Part shown: positions 1-10,994 of the stretch, piece after piece | Layout of the letters: the number at the start of each line of letters is the position of its first letter | Numbering within the stretch: position 1 is the first letter of the stretch | From: Meconema thalassinum | Taxonomy: Eukaryota; Arthropoda; Insecta; Orthoptera; Tettigoniidae | DNA: 64,000 nt | Assembly (NCBI GenBank): GCA_946902985.2 | Contig: OX336388.2 | Span: forward strand, 293,052,526 to 293,116,525 | Direction of reading: 5' to 3' | Notes under the pieces: model-generated | The model's input: only the letters and a program-made list of their open reading frames with translations | Database searches by the model: none | What the model was told of the DNA's origin: nothing | Position numbers and translations under genes: made by a program

Positions 1-1440
1 CCCTTTAACACGGTCAATTCAGTTAACCCAAACAAACCCTTTAACACGGTCTATTCAGTTAACCCAAACAAACCCTTTAACACGGTCAATTCAGTTAACT
101 CAAACAAATCCTTTAACACGGTCAATTCAGTTAACACACAAACCATTTAACACGGTCAATTCAGTTAACACAAATAAACCATTTAACATGGTCAATTCAG
201 TTAACACAAATAAACCATTTAACACCGTCAATTCAGTTAACCCACAAACCATTTAACACGCTCAATTCAATTAACCCAAACAAACCATTTAACACGCTCA
301 ATTCAGTTAACTCAAACAAACCATTTAACACAGTCAATTCACTTAACCCAAACAAACCCTTTAACACGGTCAATTCAGTTAACCCAAACAAACCCTTTAA
401 CACGGTCAATTCAGTTTTCTCAAACAAACCCTTTAAGACGGTCAATTCAGTTAACCCAAACAAACCCTTTAACACGGTCAATTCAGTTAACTCAAACAAA
501 CCCTTTAACCCGGTCAATTCAGTTAACCCAAACAAACCCTTTAACACGGTCAATTCAGTTAACCCAAACAAACCTTTTAACACGGTCAATTCAGTTAACT
601 CCAACAAACCCTTTAACACGGTCAATTCAGTTAACACACAAACCATTTAACACGGTCAATTCAGTTAACACAAATAAACCATTTAACATGGTCAATTCAG
701 TTAACACAAATAAACCATTTAACACTGTCAATTCAGTTAACTCCAACAAACCCTTTAACACGGTCAATTCAGTTAACACACAAACCATTTAACACGGTCA
801 ATTCAGTTAACACAAATAAACCATGGTCAATTCAGTTAACACACAAACCATTTATCACGGTCAATTCAGTTAACACACAAATCATTTAACACGGTCAATT
901 CAGTTAACACACAAACCATTTAACACCGTCAATTCAGTTAACACACAAACCATTTAACACCGTCAATTCAGTTAACACAAATAAACCATTTAACATGGTC
1001 AATTCAGTTAACACAAATAAACCATTTAACACTGTCAATTCAGTTAACTCCAACAAACCCTTTAACACGGTCAATTCAGTTAACACACAAACCATTTAAC
1101 ACGGTCAATTCAGTTAACACAAATAAACCATTTAACATGGTCAATTCAGTTAACACACAAACCATTTAACACGGTCAATTCAGTTAACACACAAACCATT
1201 TAACACCGTCAATTCAGTTAACACAAACAAACCATTTAACACGGTCAATTCAGTTAACACAAACAAACCATTTAACACGGTCAATTCAGTTAACACACAA
1301 ACCATTTAACACGGTCAATTCAGTTAACACAAACAAACCATTTAACACGGTCAATTCAGTTAACTCAAACAAACCATTTAACACCGTCAATTCAGTTAAC
1401 ACACAAACCTTTTAACACCGTCAATTCAGTTAACCCAAAC
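1..1440. repeat. 34/36-bp minisatellite array
   Basis: About 40 head-to-tail copies of a unit ending TTTAACACGGTCAATTCAGTT. Two length classes alternate: a 36-bp unit (AACCCAAACAAACC... start) and a 34-bp unit (AACACACAAACC... start). The 36-bp units cluster at the left, where 12 codons per unit leave a minus-strand frame open from 646 to 233 (peptide period ELTVLKGLFGLT). The 34-bp units break that frame, so the open frame is a by-product and not a gene. The array runs off the left edge of the window. Confidence 0.95.
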
Positions 1441-1810
1441 TTAGCTAACTCAAACATTCAAATTAATTAGAAAAAATCAGTATCTCCAAAACTAAAAACC
1501 TTAATATGATGTGGTACTACGCTTCTCCAGCTGTCAGCTCGAGATAAAGGAGTACAAACAACGTGAACTTGAGAAATATTCCACACCTTGGCTGCCACCA
1601 TTTTATAAGATTTACTTAGTGCCATTGTTTTACAAACAGTTGATTGACACGATCCTTACAAGTTCTAGTGGCAACAACTGTCCAATTCCTATAGGCTTTA
1701 ATTTCAGTAGCATACACTGTTCCACTCTTAAAATACTTTTAAAATTTAATTTTCATCAATAATGTTTCGTGGACTTTGAAAGTTTAGGTGTAAACACACA
1801 ATCTTTATCT
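1441..1810. other. AT-rich spacer, nothing recognised
   Basis: Unique-looking AT-rich sequence between the minisatellite and a dispersed repeat. An 83-codon open frame at 1511-1762 (+) has no recognisable domain and is probably chance. Confidence 0.5.
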
Positions 1811-2040
1811 TTTTTAGCCTATTTTCATGAATAAAAAAATTGGCTCATGAGATCACCTTTTGTCGGTGTGTGTGTGTCCCTAATAACTTCTAAACGGCTA
1901 GAGCGATTTCAATAAAACTCAGTGACGTCATAGTACTAATTTGGCCGACCCCGTCCGTGCCCTTTAAATTTTATTACGTCTCACCAATCCAACATGTCGG
2001 CTGTGCGAAATATACCACCTTATTGGATGCCTTCATAGGG
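1811..2040 (+). repeat. R-family dispersed repeat, 5' fragment (subfamily A)
   Basis: Begins TTTTTAGCCTATTTTC and continues with a GTGTGTGT tract, then the words CTTCTAAACGGC and AGCGATTTCAAT, then CCAATCCAACATGTCGGC. The same order occurs at 12388-13174 and, inverted, at 46048-47555. This copy stops after about 230 bp. Confidence 0.75.
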
Positions 2041-2300
2041 AGGTTTTGGCTGCTTGAGCTTTTAGTTCTCGCAGTAAAGAGGTGCATCTGCACTTCATAT
2101 AAAGGGAGGAAGAGCGCAGTTCGCTACTCTTGAGGGGGTCCGGGTGGGACACCAAGTGCCCCGCTGACTGATGAGTCAGCTTGGTGTCTTAGGTGAAACC
2201 CCACACAAGACGCGGCATAAACCTAGAAAAAATGCTGAGTTTCAATTCACCGGCCGTGAAAGCCAATATACCATCTTATTGAGGTCGGTTTTTTTACTGT
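2041..2300 (+). other. Hairpin-rich segment with hammerhead-like words
   Basis: Contains a strong hairpin: GACACCAAG (2148-2156) pairs with CTTGGTGTC (2180-2188), enclosing CTGAC/GTCAG (2164-2168 with 2175-2179). The segment also holds CTGATGA (2168-2174) and GAAACCCC (2195-2202), the latter complementary to GGGGT at 2135-2139. It is flanked by similar words, ATATACCACCTTATTG at about 2008 and ATATACCATCTTATTG at about 2267, which could mark an insertion. No protein-coding content. Confidence 0.4.
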
Positions 2301-2785
2301 TGTAATTTTTTGTAATAATAATAATAATAATAACAATATTATCAATGACCACCAATTTGGAACCACAATTTATGTCAAAATAAAATTGTGATTCAGGGGC
2401 AGGAGACAAGGGGAGAATGAGTTAGCGCATGCGCTCGGGGGCGCCACGCACGACGCGGCGCGACGCGGCGCTGCCTGGCCCAGCTGCTAGTAGTACGGGT
2501 TGCGAGTAGCTGGCCCCTGGCTGGTCCGAGCGAGTGTAGTGCCCTTGACAAGATACTGTAGCTCAGCTCCGCGTGCAGGCAACAGGTAAGTCTTGTCTCC
2601 TTCATTGATTGCATTCATTAATATCCCTGTGTACTGTAGTTCTCTCAGGCTCACCTCCTTTGCCTAAAGTTGCGGGATCGAATCCTGGCACAGTTGCTCT
2701 GCACTTAAGACTGAAAGAACCATGTTGGTCGAAATTTTGGCAAAAATGACTAATACTCCTTTGTTCTGTCGAAGGGTAGATTAGA
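2301..2785. other. (TAA)n tract and GC-rich unassigned sequence
   Basis: A short (TAA)n tract at about 2312-2334 is followed by a locally GC-rich stretch (2400-2560, GACGCGGCG repeated) that is unlike the AT-rich surroundings. A B-box-like word GGATCGAATCC lies at about 2675, so a decayed tRNA-derived SINE is possible, but no A box was found. Open frames here look like chance. Confidence 0.35.
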
Positions 2786-2801
2786 GAAGCCTTCAATTAT
2801 T

Positions 2802-3249
2802 TACTTATTTAAGCAAAAATTCCCCTACAGGAGAGCGATTAAACTTGATAACATGATGTCATTTGGAGGTGTGTCTCCTCCCAAAATCTCTTCATTCTCG
2901 CGGAATGTTCTCTCTTCCTCTCATCCGTCCACTTTTTTCCCAGGTTGTCGTAATGATCTTGCTTCAAACTTAACATTCGCGATTTTCGTCTGGCACTCAG
3001 TTCGGTCTTCGACATTTTCTATGCTGATTACTTGGAAGTCTCTCTGTACCTCTTTAAGCCACTCTGTGCCGCATTTACTCTGTGTTATGATACCAAGTAG
3101 TTTCTTTGGCAATCTGGAGGTGGCCATCCTGTGGATGTGAGGGTAAAATTTGGCTCTGAGTCTCCTAATTTTTTCCGTTATCGTATTGGTCTTTTGATGG
3201 AGTTCCGTACGGTACTAGGTCTCTTCATCCACATGCCGTTTCTGTTGAA
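2802..3249 (-). pseudogene. 5'-truncated LINE, reverse transcriptase C-terminal tail
   Basis: The minus strand encodes a decayed C-terminal tail of a non-LTR retrotransposon polyprotein. About 68 codons stay open at 3127-2921 (IRRLRAKFYPHIHRM in an adjoining frame, then RLPKKLLGI...), aligning by eye with the better-preserved tail at 24245-25052 (KRRLTFYGHIQRMNKKRLTKKIFD). The upstream part is frameshifted. The 16-bp repeat GAAGCCTTCAATTATT occurs on both sides, at 2786-2801 and 3250-3265, as expected for target-primed insertion of a 5'-truncated copy. Clade not assigned. Confidence 0.8.
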
Positions 3250-3429
3250 GAAGCCTTCAATTATTACTATTAATATTATTATCATTATTATTAGTTGTAT
3301 TACTGCTAATAACCAAGGTAGATACGTGCGCTAAGGCGCTGGGCTATCCCTGAATTCAATGGACCATTCCTACCGTCACGACGGCCTTCCTTGAATGGTT
3401 TTTCAATGTTTCCAATATTCACGTCCAAA

Positions 3430-3600
3430 CAAATGCCAGATTGGTGCTTCGTTGTTGTTGTTGCTTGTTTTAGGGACTGTGACATTGTGGTCATATAGCC
3501 TAGGCCCGTGTATTCTGTGTGATAACCTGTGCTAATGTGATGACTGTACTAGTGTGTGCATTTGTAATTCAGATAAGGATTGGGAAGGAGGCGGCCGTGG
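3430..3600 (+). repeat. Fragment of inverted-repeat family F
   Basis: Contains GGGACTGTGACATTGTGGTCATATAGCC... and TGTACTAGTGTGTGCATTTG..., a diverged match to the arm at 55295-55440 (GGGACTGGGACAACGCGGTCATGTAGCC). It shows that the arms around the 40-bp array belong to a dispersed family. Confidence 0.6.
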
Positions 3601-3635
3601 CCTTAAGTTCAGAACCACCCCAGCATTTTCGTGCA

Positions 3636-3637
<2 letters not shown>

Positions 3638-3687
<50 letters not shown>
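3638..3687. repeat. (TAA)n microsatellite
   Basis: About 16 perfect AAT/TAA units, directly abutting the 3' end of a Helitron copy. Similar tracts in this window are SINE or LINE tails; this one has no obvious parent. Confidence 0.9.
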
Positions 3688-3688
<1 letters not shown>

Positions 3689-4350
3689 TAGCATTACCAG
3701 TGGCGCCTTCGCCCGCGAATGTTCTAGTTGTAAAGAGTACACTTAGAAAAATCTCAATCATGAATGCTATGACTGATTTATCCTTGGTATGAATAATCAG
3801 ACTTTATCAATTCAGCTACTGGTGCAGTGGTTAGGGGTTTGTCATTCCTTCATAGGTATATCAGAGCGAAGTTAGTTTTCTGGGAATATCACAGACACTG
3901 TTGATTTAAGGGCCTTTAAATGTGGTTTTCGTAGACCCTTTATAGTCGGGTGAAAAATACCTTTCGTACCACAGTCACACGTGAAAATTGCGTGAAAAAA
4001 TTCTAGAGTGCCCCTTGGCCCCCTTAAGCGCATTATACTGTATGTATTGATGAATTTTACAGCTTAATTTGGTTCAGTGATAACCTTATAACCGTCTGGA
4101 AACTTTCACAGTAATGTAATAATTGGAATTGCATTGCGTCTTACAGAAATAGATGGACCTGTGAGATTCTGTTACCATGGTTACCGTGTTGCATTCTTTC
4201 ATTATTTCATTGTAAATATACATGTTTTAAGGTATTTATTTAATTATGAGGCATTTAAAGAGTAAGTGAGTGCGTTATGCTGAACCTGTAGGTACCCCAT
4301 ATGTGTAGGTTGGTGGTAATGGGACCTTAGCAGAATAATATAGGGAAGGA
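3688..4350 (-). mobile_element. Non-autonomous Helitron-like element, copy 1
   Basis: About 90% identical by eye to 7796-8477. On the minus strand it starts TCCTTCCCTATATTATTC and ends with a GC-rich hairpin region (CGCGGGCGAAGGCGCC) followed by CTAG. Flanks are A at the 5' side and T at the 3' side, the Helitron insertion signature, with no target duplication. No coding capacity, so it would depend on a Rep/helicase encoded elsewhere. Confidence 0.75.
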
Positions 4351-4724
4351 TAATAATATCGTATGGCCTCGCATGCCGGGTGCAAACTTTGTTATTTGAC
4401 GCGCAAAGGTCAGCTTACATGTCAAATTTGGTTGCTCCTTGGAGCACTATGAAAGTCAAGGAGGTTAGATATCTAAGCTCCTTGACACTACAGCGCTTTC
4501 TAGTAGAGAAAGGAGGAACTTTTTGTGTTGGCGGAAAATCCCGAGATTAATTTTGCCATTATGAACACGGCCTACTGAATTCAAATGGGTTCTTTAACAT
4601 GCCAACAACGTATGGCATGCGTGTCGTGATTTTTGTCGCCTTTCAAAAATCACTTAACACGGCCAGGAGCAAACCAGCAACCTGGGGTTGGTAGTCCGAC
4701 ACGATAACCACTCTCCCACCGTGG
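4351..4724 (-). mobile_element. SINE-A (tRNA-derived), near full length
   Basis: Minus-strand SINE of about 370 bp. The tRNA-like head is at the right (GTTTGCTCC B-box-like word at about 4674, CACGGTGGGAGAGTGG A-box region at about 4718). The body holds the family words GGAGTTTAGATATCTAA and AGCGCT, and the tail at the left is TAAT-rich. Seven further copies or pieces occur in the window. Confidence 0.85.
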
Positions 4725-4835
4725 AGTAGAAGTGGGGAAACCACTTCTAGGATGGCTGAGATCGGAATCAAACCCAGACCTCCTTGGCGACAGTCAAGCA
4801 TGCTAGCCACTACACTACGAGGCAGTCATTACACT
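4725..4835 (-). mobile_element. SINE-C fragment
   Basis: The minus strand reads a tRNA-like head (TAGTGTAGTGGCTAGCATGC, then GGGTTTGATTCC) followed by CTCAGCCATCCTAGAAGTGG, matching the first 200 bp of the SINE split around 31532/44027. It is joined head to head with SINE-A. Confidence 0.75.
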
Positions 4836-4975
4836 TCTTCTTCTTTCTGTCGTTTCGGCCATCTACGGACCACGCTATTTCAACTGCCCTTTTCCATGTC
4901 TTTGTGCCTGGGCCTTAACGTTCGCCCAGTATTCCCGCATTCGTTTCCTCGCTTCAGTCCATGTCTTGCCAGTTT

Positions 4976-6404
4976 TTAGCCTACTTTTCACATTTTGCAA
5001 AAATGAGGAAAAAGTAGACTTATGAGATCGGGCAAATGTGTGTCTGTCTGTCCTTCTGTCTGTCTGTATGTCTGTCTGTCTCTCCTTCTGTCTGTCTGTC
5101 TGGCTGTGTGTGTGTGTCCCCCTATCAACTCCTAAACGGCTGCAGAAATCGAAACAAAATTTGGTATCTCACGTCCATATTTGAAAATGATATAAGTGCT
5201 ACCAACTGCTGAAAAATCGCAATTGAAATTTGAGCTCCAAGTTGGATATCTTGGAAGGTATGAATGGGAGCTATTTAAAAATTGGCACACGTATAGATAA
5301 TAATATTGCAGTCTCATTTCCAGGAGGCCATACATGGCAGTGTTGCCAAAATGATTATAAGCTTGCTGATAGGTCCAAATTTTAAATGCATATAACTTCT
5401 ACACTATCAATTGGATTTCAACCAAATTTCGTATGTGCTATGTGTACATAAACAGATATTACTGAGCGTATTCTTAAGAGCCACCAGGGCTGCCAACAGG
5501 TAATAAATGCTCTCAATTTATTCTATCCAAATACCCATGTATCAGAAAGTATGCAAGCCGACAGCTTTAAACTATGCACACGTATAGTACCTGACATTAT
5601 ATATTAATTTGGAGTAAGTTATATACGTCAGTGCTACCAACATGATTCTAAGCCTACTGAGAGGTCCAACTTTCAATACATGTAACTTCTATACTATCAT
5701 TTGGATTTCAACCAAATTTTGTGTGTGCTATGTGTACCATAACAGATATGACTATGCCGATTCTTAAGAGTAACCAGGGCTGCCAACTGTTAATAAATAC
5801 TGTCTCTATTTTTGTTAACCTAATATCAATATATCAGAAAGTATGCAAGCCAATAGCTCTAAACTTTGCACACGTATAGTACCTGGCATTCTATATTAAT
5901 TTGGAGTAACTAATTTAGGCCTACGCCAGTGCTGCCAACATGATTCTAAGAATGCTGATAGGTCCAATTTTAAAATGAATGTAACTTCTATACTAACTAA
6001 TGGATTTCATTCTAAATTGGCACAACAATAGATCATATTACTTCAGATTATTTCTAACCAATACATGTATGTCATTGTTGCCAACATGATTTTACGCGCT
6101 GTTAGATCCAATGTTTAACTGCATGTAACCTCCATGCTATCCATTGGACTTCAACCACATTTTGTATTCTGTACCTTAAGAGATGGAACTAAGAATATAT
6201 TCAGTCACCAGGGCTGCCAACTGTAGTTCTCTATTAGGCTACGTTATGCCAGGTATACAGTTTTTCGAACTAATTAGAAATTTCGATATTACCAACTTAA
6301 TTTCGTCATTATTCTAGATAGATCCGTAATATAGATTAATCATTGGCACGATTCTTAAATTTTTAGAAAAGTAGGCTCTTTAGTTCGTCACGGAACTTCT
6401 TGTT
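4976..6404 (+). repeat. R-family dispersed repeat, full copy (subfamily B)
   Basis: Starts TTTTTAGCCTACTTTTCAC and ends AAAAGTAGGCTCTTTAGTTC, then GTCACGGAACTTCTTGTT. The first 60 bp can fold on itself (TAGCCTACTTTT with AAAAGTAGACTTA), followed by a (TCTG)n tract. The body is two to three diverged tandem units of about 300 bp, marked by CCAGGGCTGCCAAC, GATTTCAACCAAATTT and CAACATGATT. Near-identical layout at 8485-9924 and 29329-30733. No long open frame. Confidence 0.85.
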
Positions 6405-6710
6405 AGTTTAGGCTTTTCTTGGAATCCATGATGTTCTTGGAGTTTCGACTTCAGTGGAACACGTTTCTGGATATCCTCCAGAGTTATTCCCACTTCATGC
6501 AGGTCTTTTTCTACTACTACTTTTTCTACTACTATTATTATTATCATCATCATACTTATTATTGTTATTATTACTATTATTATTATGTAACACCTATGAA
6601 ACAGGAAGACTGATGGACGTTTACTGGTTATGTACTATAGGGTCTTCGGACACCGTAGTGTTCAGCTCTGTGTACTTCCGTGTTTGTGGAATGTCTCAGA
6701 TGAAATGAAA
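6405..6710. other. Spacer with CTA/ATT-rich tract
   Basis: Contains an imperfect (TAT/CTA)n tract at about 6510-6590 next to SINE-B. Open frames through it encode only low-complexity L/Y-rich peptides and are not genes. Confidence 0.6.
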
Positions 6711-7009
6711 ATCCACAGTCTGCTTCCAGTCTCCGACCGGGTCAGGAATGGAATGCGGCGAGGGTATGAACTGTGCCGGCTGCCGAAGCCTGTCGCACTC
6801 CTCTGGGGCAATGATGAAATGAATGACAGGTGAAATGATAGTGGAGAGTGTTGCTGGAATGAAGTTTTGACAGGGAAAACCGGAGTACCCGGAGAAAAAC
6901 CTGTCTTCCTCCGCTTTGTCCAACACAGATCTCACATGGAGTGACCGGGATGTGAACCACGGACCCAGCGGTGAGAGGCCGGCGTGCTGCCGCCTAAGCC
7001 ACGGAGGCT
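6711..7009 (-). mobile_element. SINE-B (tRNA-derived), full length
   Basis: The minus strand starts GCCTCCGTGGCTTAGGCGGC (A-box region) and has GTGGTTCACATCCCGG (B box) about 50 bp on. The body is GTTTTTCTCCGGGTACTCCGG ... GACCCGGTCGGAGACTGGA and ends near GTGGATTTTCATTTCATC. Same structure at 50308-50645 (+), and at 14728-14989 plus 22137-22211, where a retrotransposon splits it. Overlapping open frames are incidental. Confidence 0.85.
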
Positions 7010-7138
7010 ATGTAATTATTAAGTTGCATGTTCGTGTGGTTAGGACGGATGTGACTAAGCCGTTATGTTCGGTACCATCCTCGCATTTTCCTACAATGGG
7101 GAAATTTGAAGGCATACGTTTTTCAGTGTTGCCTATAC

Positions 7139-7390
7139 AAATTGTCCTTTGTTGCTTTTCAGTTGGTCAACACGATTGTACCCAATGAATTGGGCGGGGT
7201 ACAGGATATAATTATGTAAACACACTCCTGGAAAAAAATACATGTATTAGTTAATTAGTATTGCCCATTTAGCTGTGATAACTAACTAATACATGTGATT
7301 TTTCCAGGAGTGTGTTTACATATTTATAATTTGTACCCCGCCCAATTCATTGCACAAAACTGTGTTGACCGATTGAAAAGCAACAAAAGA
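7139..7390. mobile_element. Small palindromic (foldback/MITE-like) element
   Basis: The two halves are inverted copies: GCTTTTCAGTTGGTCAACAC (about 7156) against GTGTTGACCGATTGAAAAGC (about 7362); TTGGGCGGGGTAC against GTACCCCGCCCAA; GTAAACACACTCCTGGAAAA against its complement at about 7300. Short central loop (about 7255-7275). The outer terminus GGTCAACAC is shared with the palindromic elements at 14397 and 22955. No coding capacity. Confidence 0.8.
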
Positions 7391-7795
7391 CATTTTTCCT
7401 GCAAGGTGACGTAAAGAAAATGGCGTGAGACTGTCTGAACCCCATTCCTGCTCTCTGACAGTGAGTAGAATAAAAGAACTGAGATTCGAACCCCTCAATC
7501 TGTGGTTTGTGGTTCGTATTGAGACCATGCTCGCCAAGGGTGAGGGTTTGAACCCCGGCACCGTGAAAAGCACCGGTGCTCTGCTGTAGGAGAGGAAAGT
7601 GGAGGGCAGCGCTTAGCGAGGCGAGAGTCGTGTTGTTGTTGTTTTGTGAATAGGGCTGGGCGAATCAGCGCGCGTCAGGTTGCGTACCGGTATCAAAACG
7701 AATAAAAATAATAATAATGCCAATTTTGTGTACAGACAGAAATACTAGTTTTATTGCGCTCCTGATTTTGCACTAGTTATAAACACTAGCATTAG
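7391..7795. other. Unassigned spacer, possible SINE relic
   Basis: Contains GAGATTCGAACCCC (about 7481) and GGGTTTGAACCCCGG (about 7543), B-box-like words of the kind found in tRNA-derived repeats, but no convincing full tRNA fold. The remainder is unremarkable. Confidence 0.3.
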
Positions 7796-8477
7796 CCATC
7801 GCGGCTTCGCCCGCGAATATTCTAGTTGTAAAGAGTACACTTAGCAAAATCTCAATCATGAATGCTTTGACTGATTTATCCTTGGTATGAATAATCAGAC
7901 TTTATCAATTCAGCTACTGGTGCAGTGGTTAGGGGTTTGTCATTCCTTCATAGGTATATCAGAGCGAAGTTAGTTTTCTGGGAATATCACAGACACTGTT
8001 AATTTAAGGGCCTTTAAATGTGGTTTTCGGAGACCCTTTATAGTCGGGTGAGAAAGACCTTTCGTACCACACTCACCCGTGAAAATTGCGTGAAAATATT
8101 CTAGAGTGCCCCTTGACCCCTTAAGCGTATTATAATCTATGTATTGATGAATTTTACAGCTTAATTTGGTTCAGTGATAACCTTATAACCGTCTGGAAAC
8201 TTCCACAGTAATGTAATAATTGGAATTGCATTGCGTCTTACAGAAATAGATGGACCTGTGAGATTCTGTTACCATGGTTACCGTGTTGCATTCTTTCATT
8301 ATTTCATTGTCAATATCCAAGTTTTAATGTATTTATTTAATTGTGAGGCATGTAAAGATTAAGTGAGTGCGTTATGCTGAACCTATAGGTACCCCATATG
8401 TGTAGGTTGGTGTTAATGGGACCTTATTTTCGGTACAAAACTGGAATGGGACCTTAGCAGAATAATATAGGGAGAGA
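7796..8477 (-). mobile_element. Non-autonomous Helitron-like element, copy 2
   Basis: Minus strand: 5' TCTCTCCCTATATTATTC, 3' perfect hairpin CGCGG-GCGAAG-CCGCG (about 7810-7826) about 10 bp before terminal CTAG. Flanks A and T. It contains a 24-bp insertion relative to copy 1 near 8425 (ACCTTATTTTCGGTAC region). It lies 7 bp from the start of an R-family repeat. Confidence 0.8.
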
Positions 8478-8484
8478 TTCTTTG

Positions 8485-9924
8485 TTAGCCTACTTTTCAC
8501 ATTTTGCAAAAATGAGGAAAAAGTAGACTTATGAGATCGGGCAAATGTGTGTGTCTGTCTGTCTGTCCTTCTGACTGTCTGTCTGGCTGGCTGGCTGTGG
8601 GTGTGTCCCCCCCCCCCCTATCAACTCCTAAACGGCTGCAGCAATCGAAACAACATTTGGTAGGAGTAAAGATCTATACCTGAATATCTCACGGCCATAT
8701 TTGAAAATGATGTCAGTGCTACCAACTGCTGAAAAATCGCAATTGAAATTTTAGCTCCATGTTGGATATCTTGGAAGGTATGAATTGAAGCTATTTCAAA
8801 ATTGGTACAAGTATAGATAATAATATTGCAGTTTAATTTCCTTGGAGGCCATGGCAGTGTTTCCAAAATGATTAAAAGCCTGCTGATAGGTCCAACGTTT
8901 ACATGCATATAACTTCTAAACTATCAATTGGATTTCAACCAAATTTCGTATGTGCTATGTGTACATAAACAGGTATGACTGAACGTATTCTTAAGAGCCA
9001 CCAGGGCTGCCAACGGTTAATAAATGCTCTCATTTCTTAAAATCCAAATACCCATATATCAGAAAGTATGCAAGCCTACAGCTTTAAACTATGCACACAT
9101 ATAGTACCTGACATTCTATATTAATTTGGAGTAACTTATATACGTCAGTGCTACCAACATGATTCAAAGCCTGCTGAGAGGTCCAACATTAAATACATGT
9201 AACTTCTATACTATCATTTGGATTTCAACCAAATTTCGTGTGTGCTATGTGTACCATAACAGATATGACTATGTCGATTCTTAAGAGTAACAATGGCTGC
9301 CAACTGTTAATAAATACTGTCTCTATTTTTGTTACCCTAATATCAATGTATCAGAAAGTATGCAAACCAATAGCTCTAAATTTTGCACACGTATAGTACC
9401 TGGCATTCTAGATTAATTTGGAGTAACTAATATAGGCCTACGTCAGTGCTGCCAACATGATTCTAAGCCTGCTGATAGGTCCAATTTTAAAATACATGTA
9501 ACTTCTATACTAACTAATGGATTTCATTCTAAATTGGCACAACAATAGATCATATTATTTCAGATTATTTCTAACCAATACATGTATGTCATTGTTGCCA
9601 ACATGATTTTACGCGCGCTGTTAGATCCAATGATTAACTGCATGTAACCTCCATGCTATCCATTGGACTTCAACCACATTTTGTATTCTGTACCTTAAGA
9701 GATGGAACTAAGAATATATTCAGTCACCAGGGCTGCCAACTGTAGTTCTCTATTAGGCTACGTTATGCCAGGTATACAGTTTTTCGAACTAATTAGAAAT
9801 TTCGATATTACCAACTTAATTTCGTCATTATTCTAGATAGATCCGTAATATAGATTAATCATTGGCATGAGTCTTAAATTTTAAGAAAAGTAGGCTCTTC
9901 AGTTCGTCACGGAACGTCTTGTTT
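8485..9924 (+). repeat. R-family dispersed repeat, full copy (subfamily B)
   Basis: Same termini and internal order as 4976-6404, ending GAAAAGTAGGCTCTTCAG, then GTCACGGAACGTCTTGTT. A 9-C run lies at about 8609. No coding capacity. Confidence 0.85.
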
Positions 9925-10544
9925 ATCTTTTTGGCATCGCTTTGAAGCCACTAATGTTCCGATATTTGGAACAATCGTTTCAGCAGTTGCAATCCGAAGT
10001 ATAGCTTCCAAGGAAGCATCAGACAAACTTGACCTTGTTTTTGTTTTGTTAATATTCATAATTCAAAACATTTGTTCACAAACGAACGTTCTTCTGAACA
10101 TAGCAACAAATTTCAGGGCAAGGGCATGAATCCTCGGGAATTCTTTGTAAAATTAAATCAAATCACCATTGTAAAAATTAAATCGCATTGTAGTTTTATC
10201 AGCTCAACTTGGAGATTTGATAGGGCATCCTCTGGGCGCACCGAAAAAGGCGTCATAAAAGCGTTGAGTACCGGTTTTAATTGTATTTCTTCAAACTCTT
10301 GATGCAATGCTTTTGTGTACTCACTCGTGTGTTCATAAGTGCTTGAATACAAGGATGTTAGAGAGGGAAAATTGTCCCAATTTCCTTCTTGAAGCTGATT
10401 TTTAAAAAGCACAAGGTGTAATTTGAAACTCTCAATACGGTCGCACATAGTACTGATTAATTTATGTTTGCCTCGCAACGAGACCCCGTGATGTCTTTCA
10501 TGAAAGTGAGGTGAGCGATCCAGGTCCGACTGTGCTACCGCCAC
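9925..10544 (-). pseudogene. hAT-superfamily transposase, C-terminal remnant
   Basis: From 10544 leftwards a 128-codon open frame contains FKNQLQEGNWDNFPSL and DALSNLQVELIKLQCDL, matching the C-terminal region of hAT transposases of the ZBED/GTF2IRD2-like type. After a stop, the same coding direction continues with NKTKTRSSLSDASLEAILRI and TLVASKRCQ, the hydrophobic C-terminal dimerisation block typical of hAT proteins. The BED finger and catalytic first half are missing, and stops and frameshifts are present, so it is a dead fragment. It abuts an R-family repeat on its 3' side. Confidence 0.8.
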
Positions 10545-10994
10545 TACACGGGGAGGAAGAGAGGAGGGAGGGCGTGGCCTGATATAATCCCAATTACTGA
10601 GACATACGAAAAATAACCTAGAAATATTTCATGTGATTAAAATTACCGAGTGAATCAGCTGCCCCTAGTAATATTGTTTTATGCAGCCCAACTAACGCGT
10701 GCTGTCAGGAAGGTAGAAATGCCACTGTTCGCACCCCACCGAGACGTCCAGTTGCAAAACTCGTTATCCAGTTGTGAATGAGGATCATGTCGTAAAATTA
10801 TTTATGTTCGACTCTGACTATTATATGTGAGAAAACTGTACTATAATGGGGCTCATTATAAGACTATTTTTCATTATGAAACAGTTTCTCCCACCAATCA
10901 GAGCTCAAGAAACAGTTGTGTGACCAATTAGATATGGATACTTTCGCGCATGCGCTCAAAATCCAACATGTCTATATAAATTACCGAAAGTGCA
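10545..10994. other. Spacer, nothing recognised
   Basis: GA-rich at 10546-10575, otherwise AT-rich with no open frame or repeat I can place. Confidence 0.5.

Noticed and set aside
233..646. 137-codon minus frame in the left minisatellite
   Set aside because: The 36-bp period makes a frame stay open by arithmetic; neighbouring 34-bp units break it and no start or domain is present.
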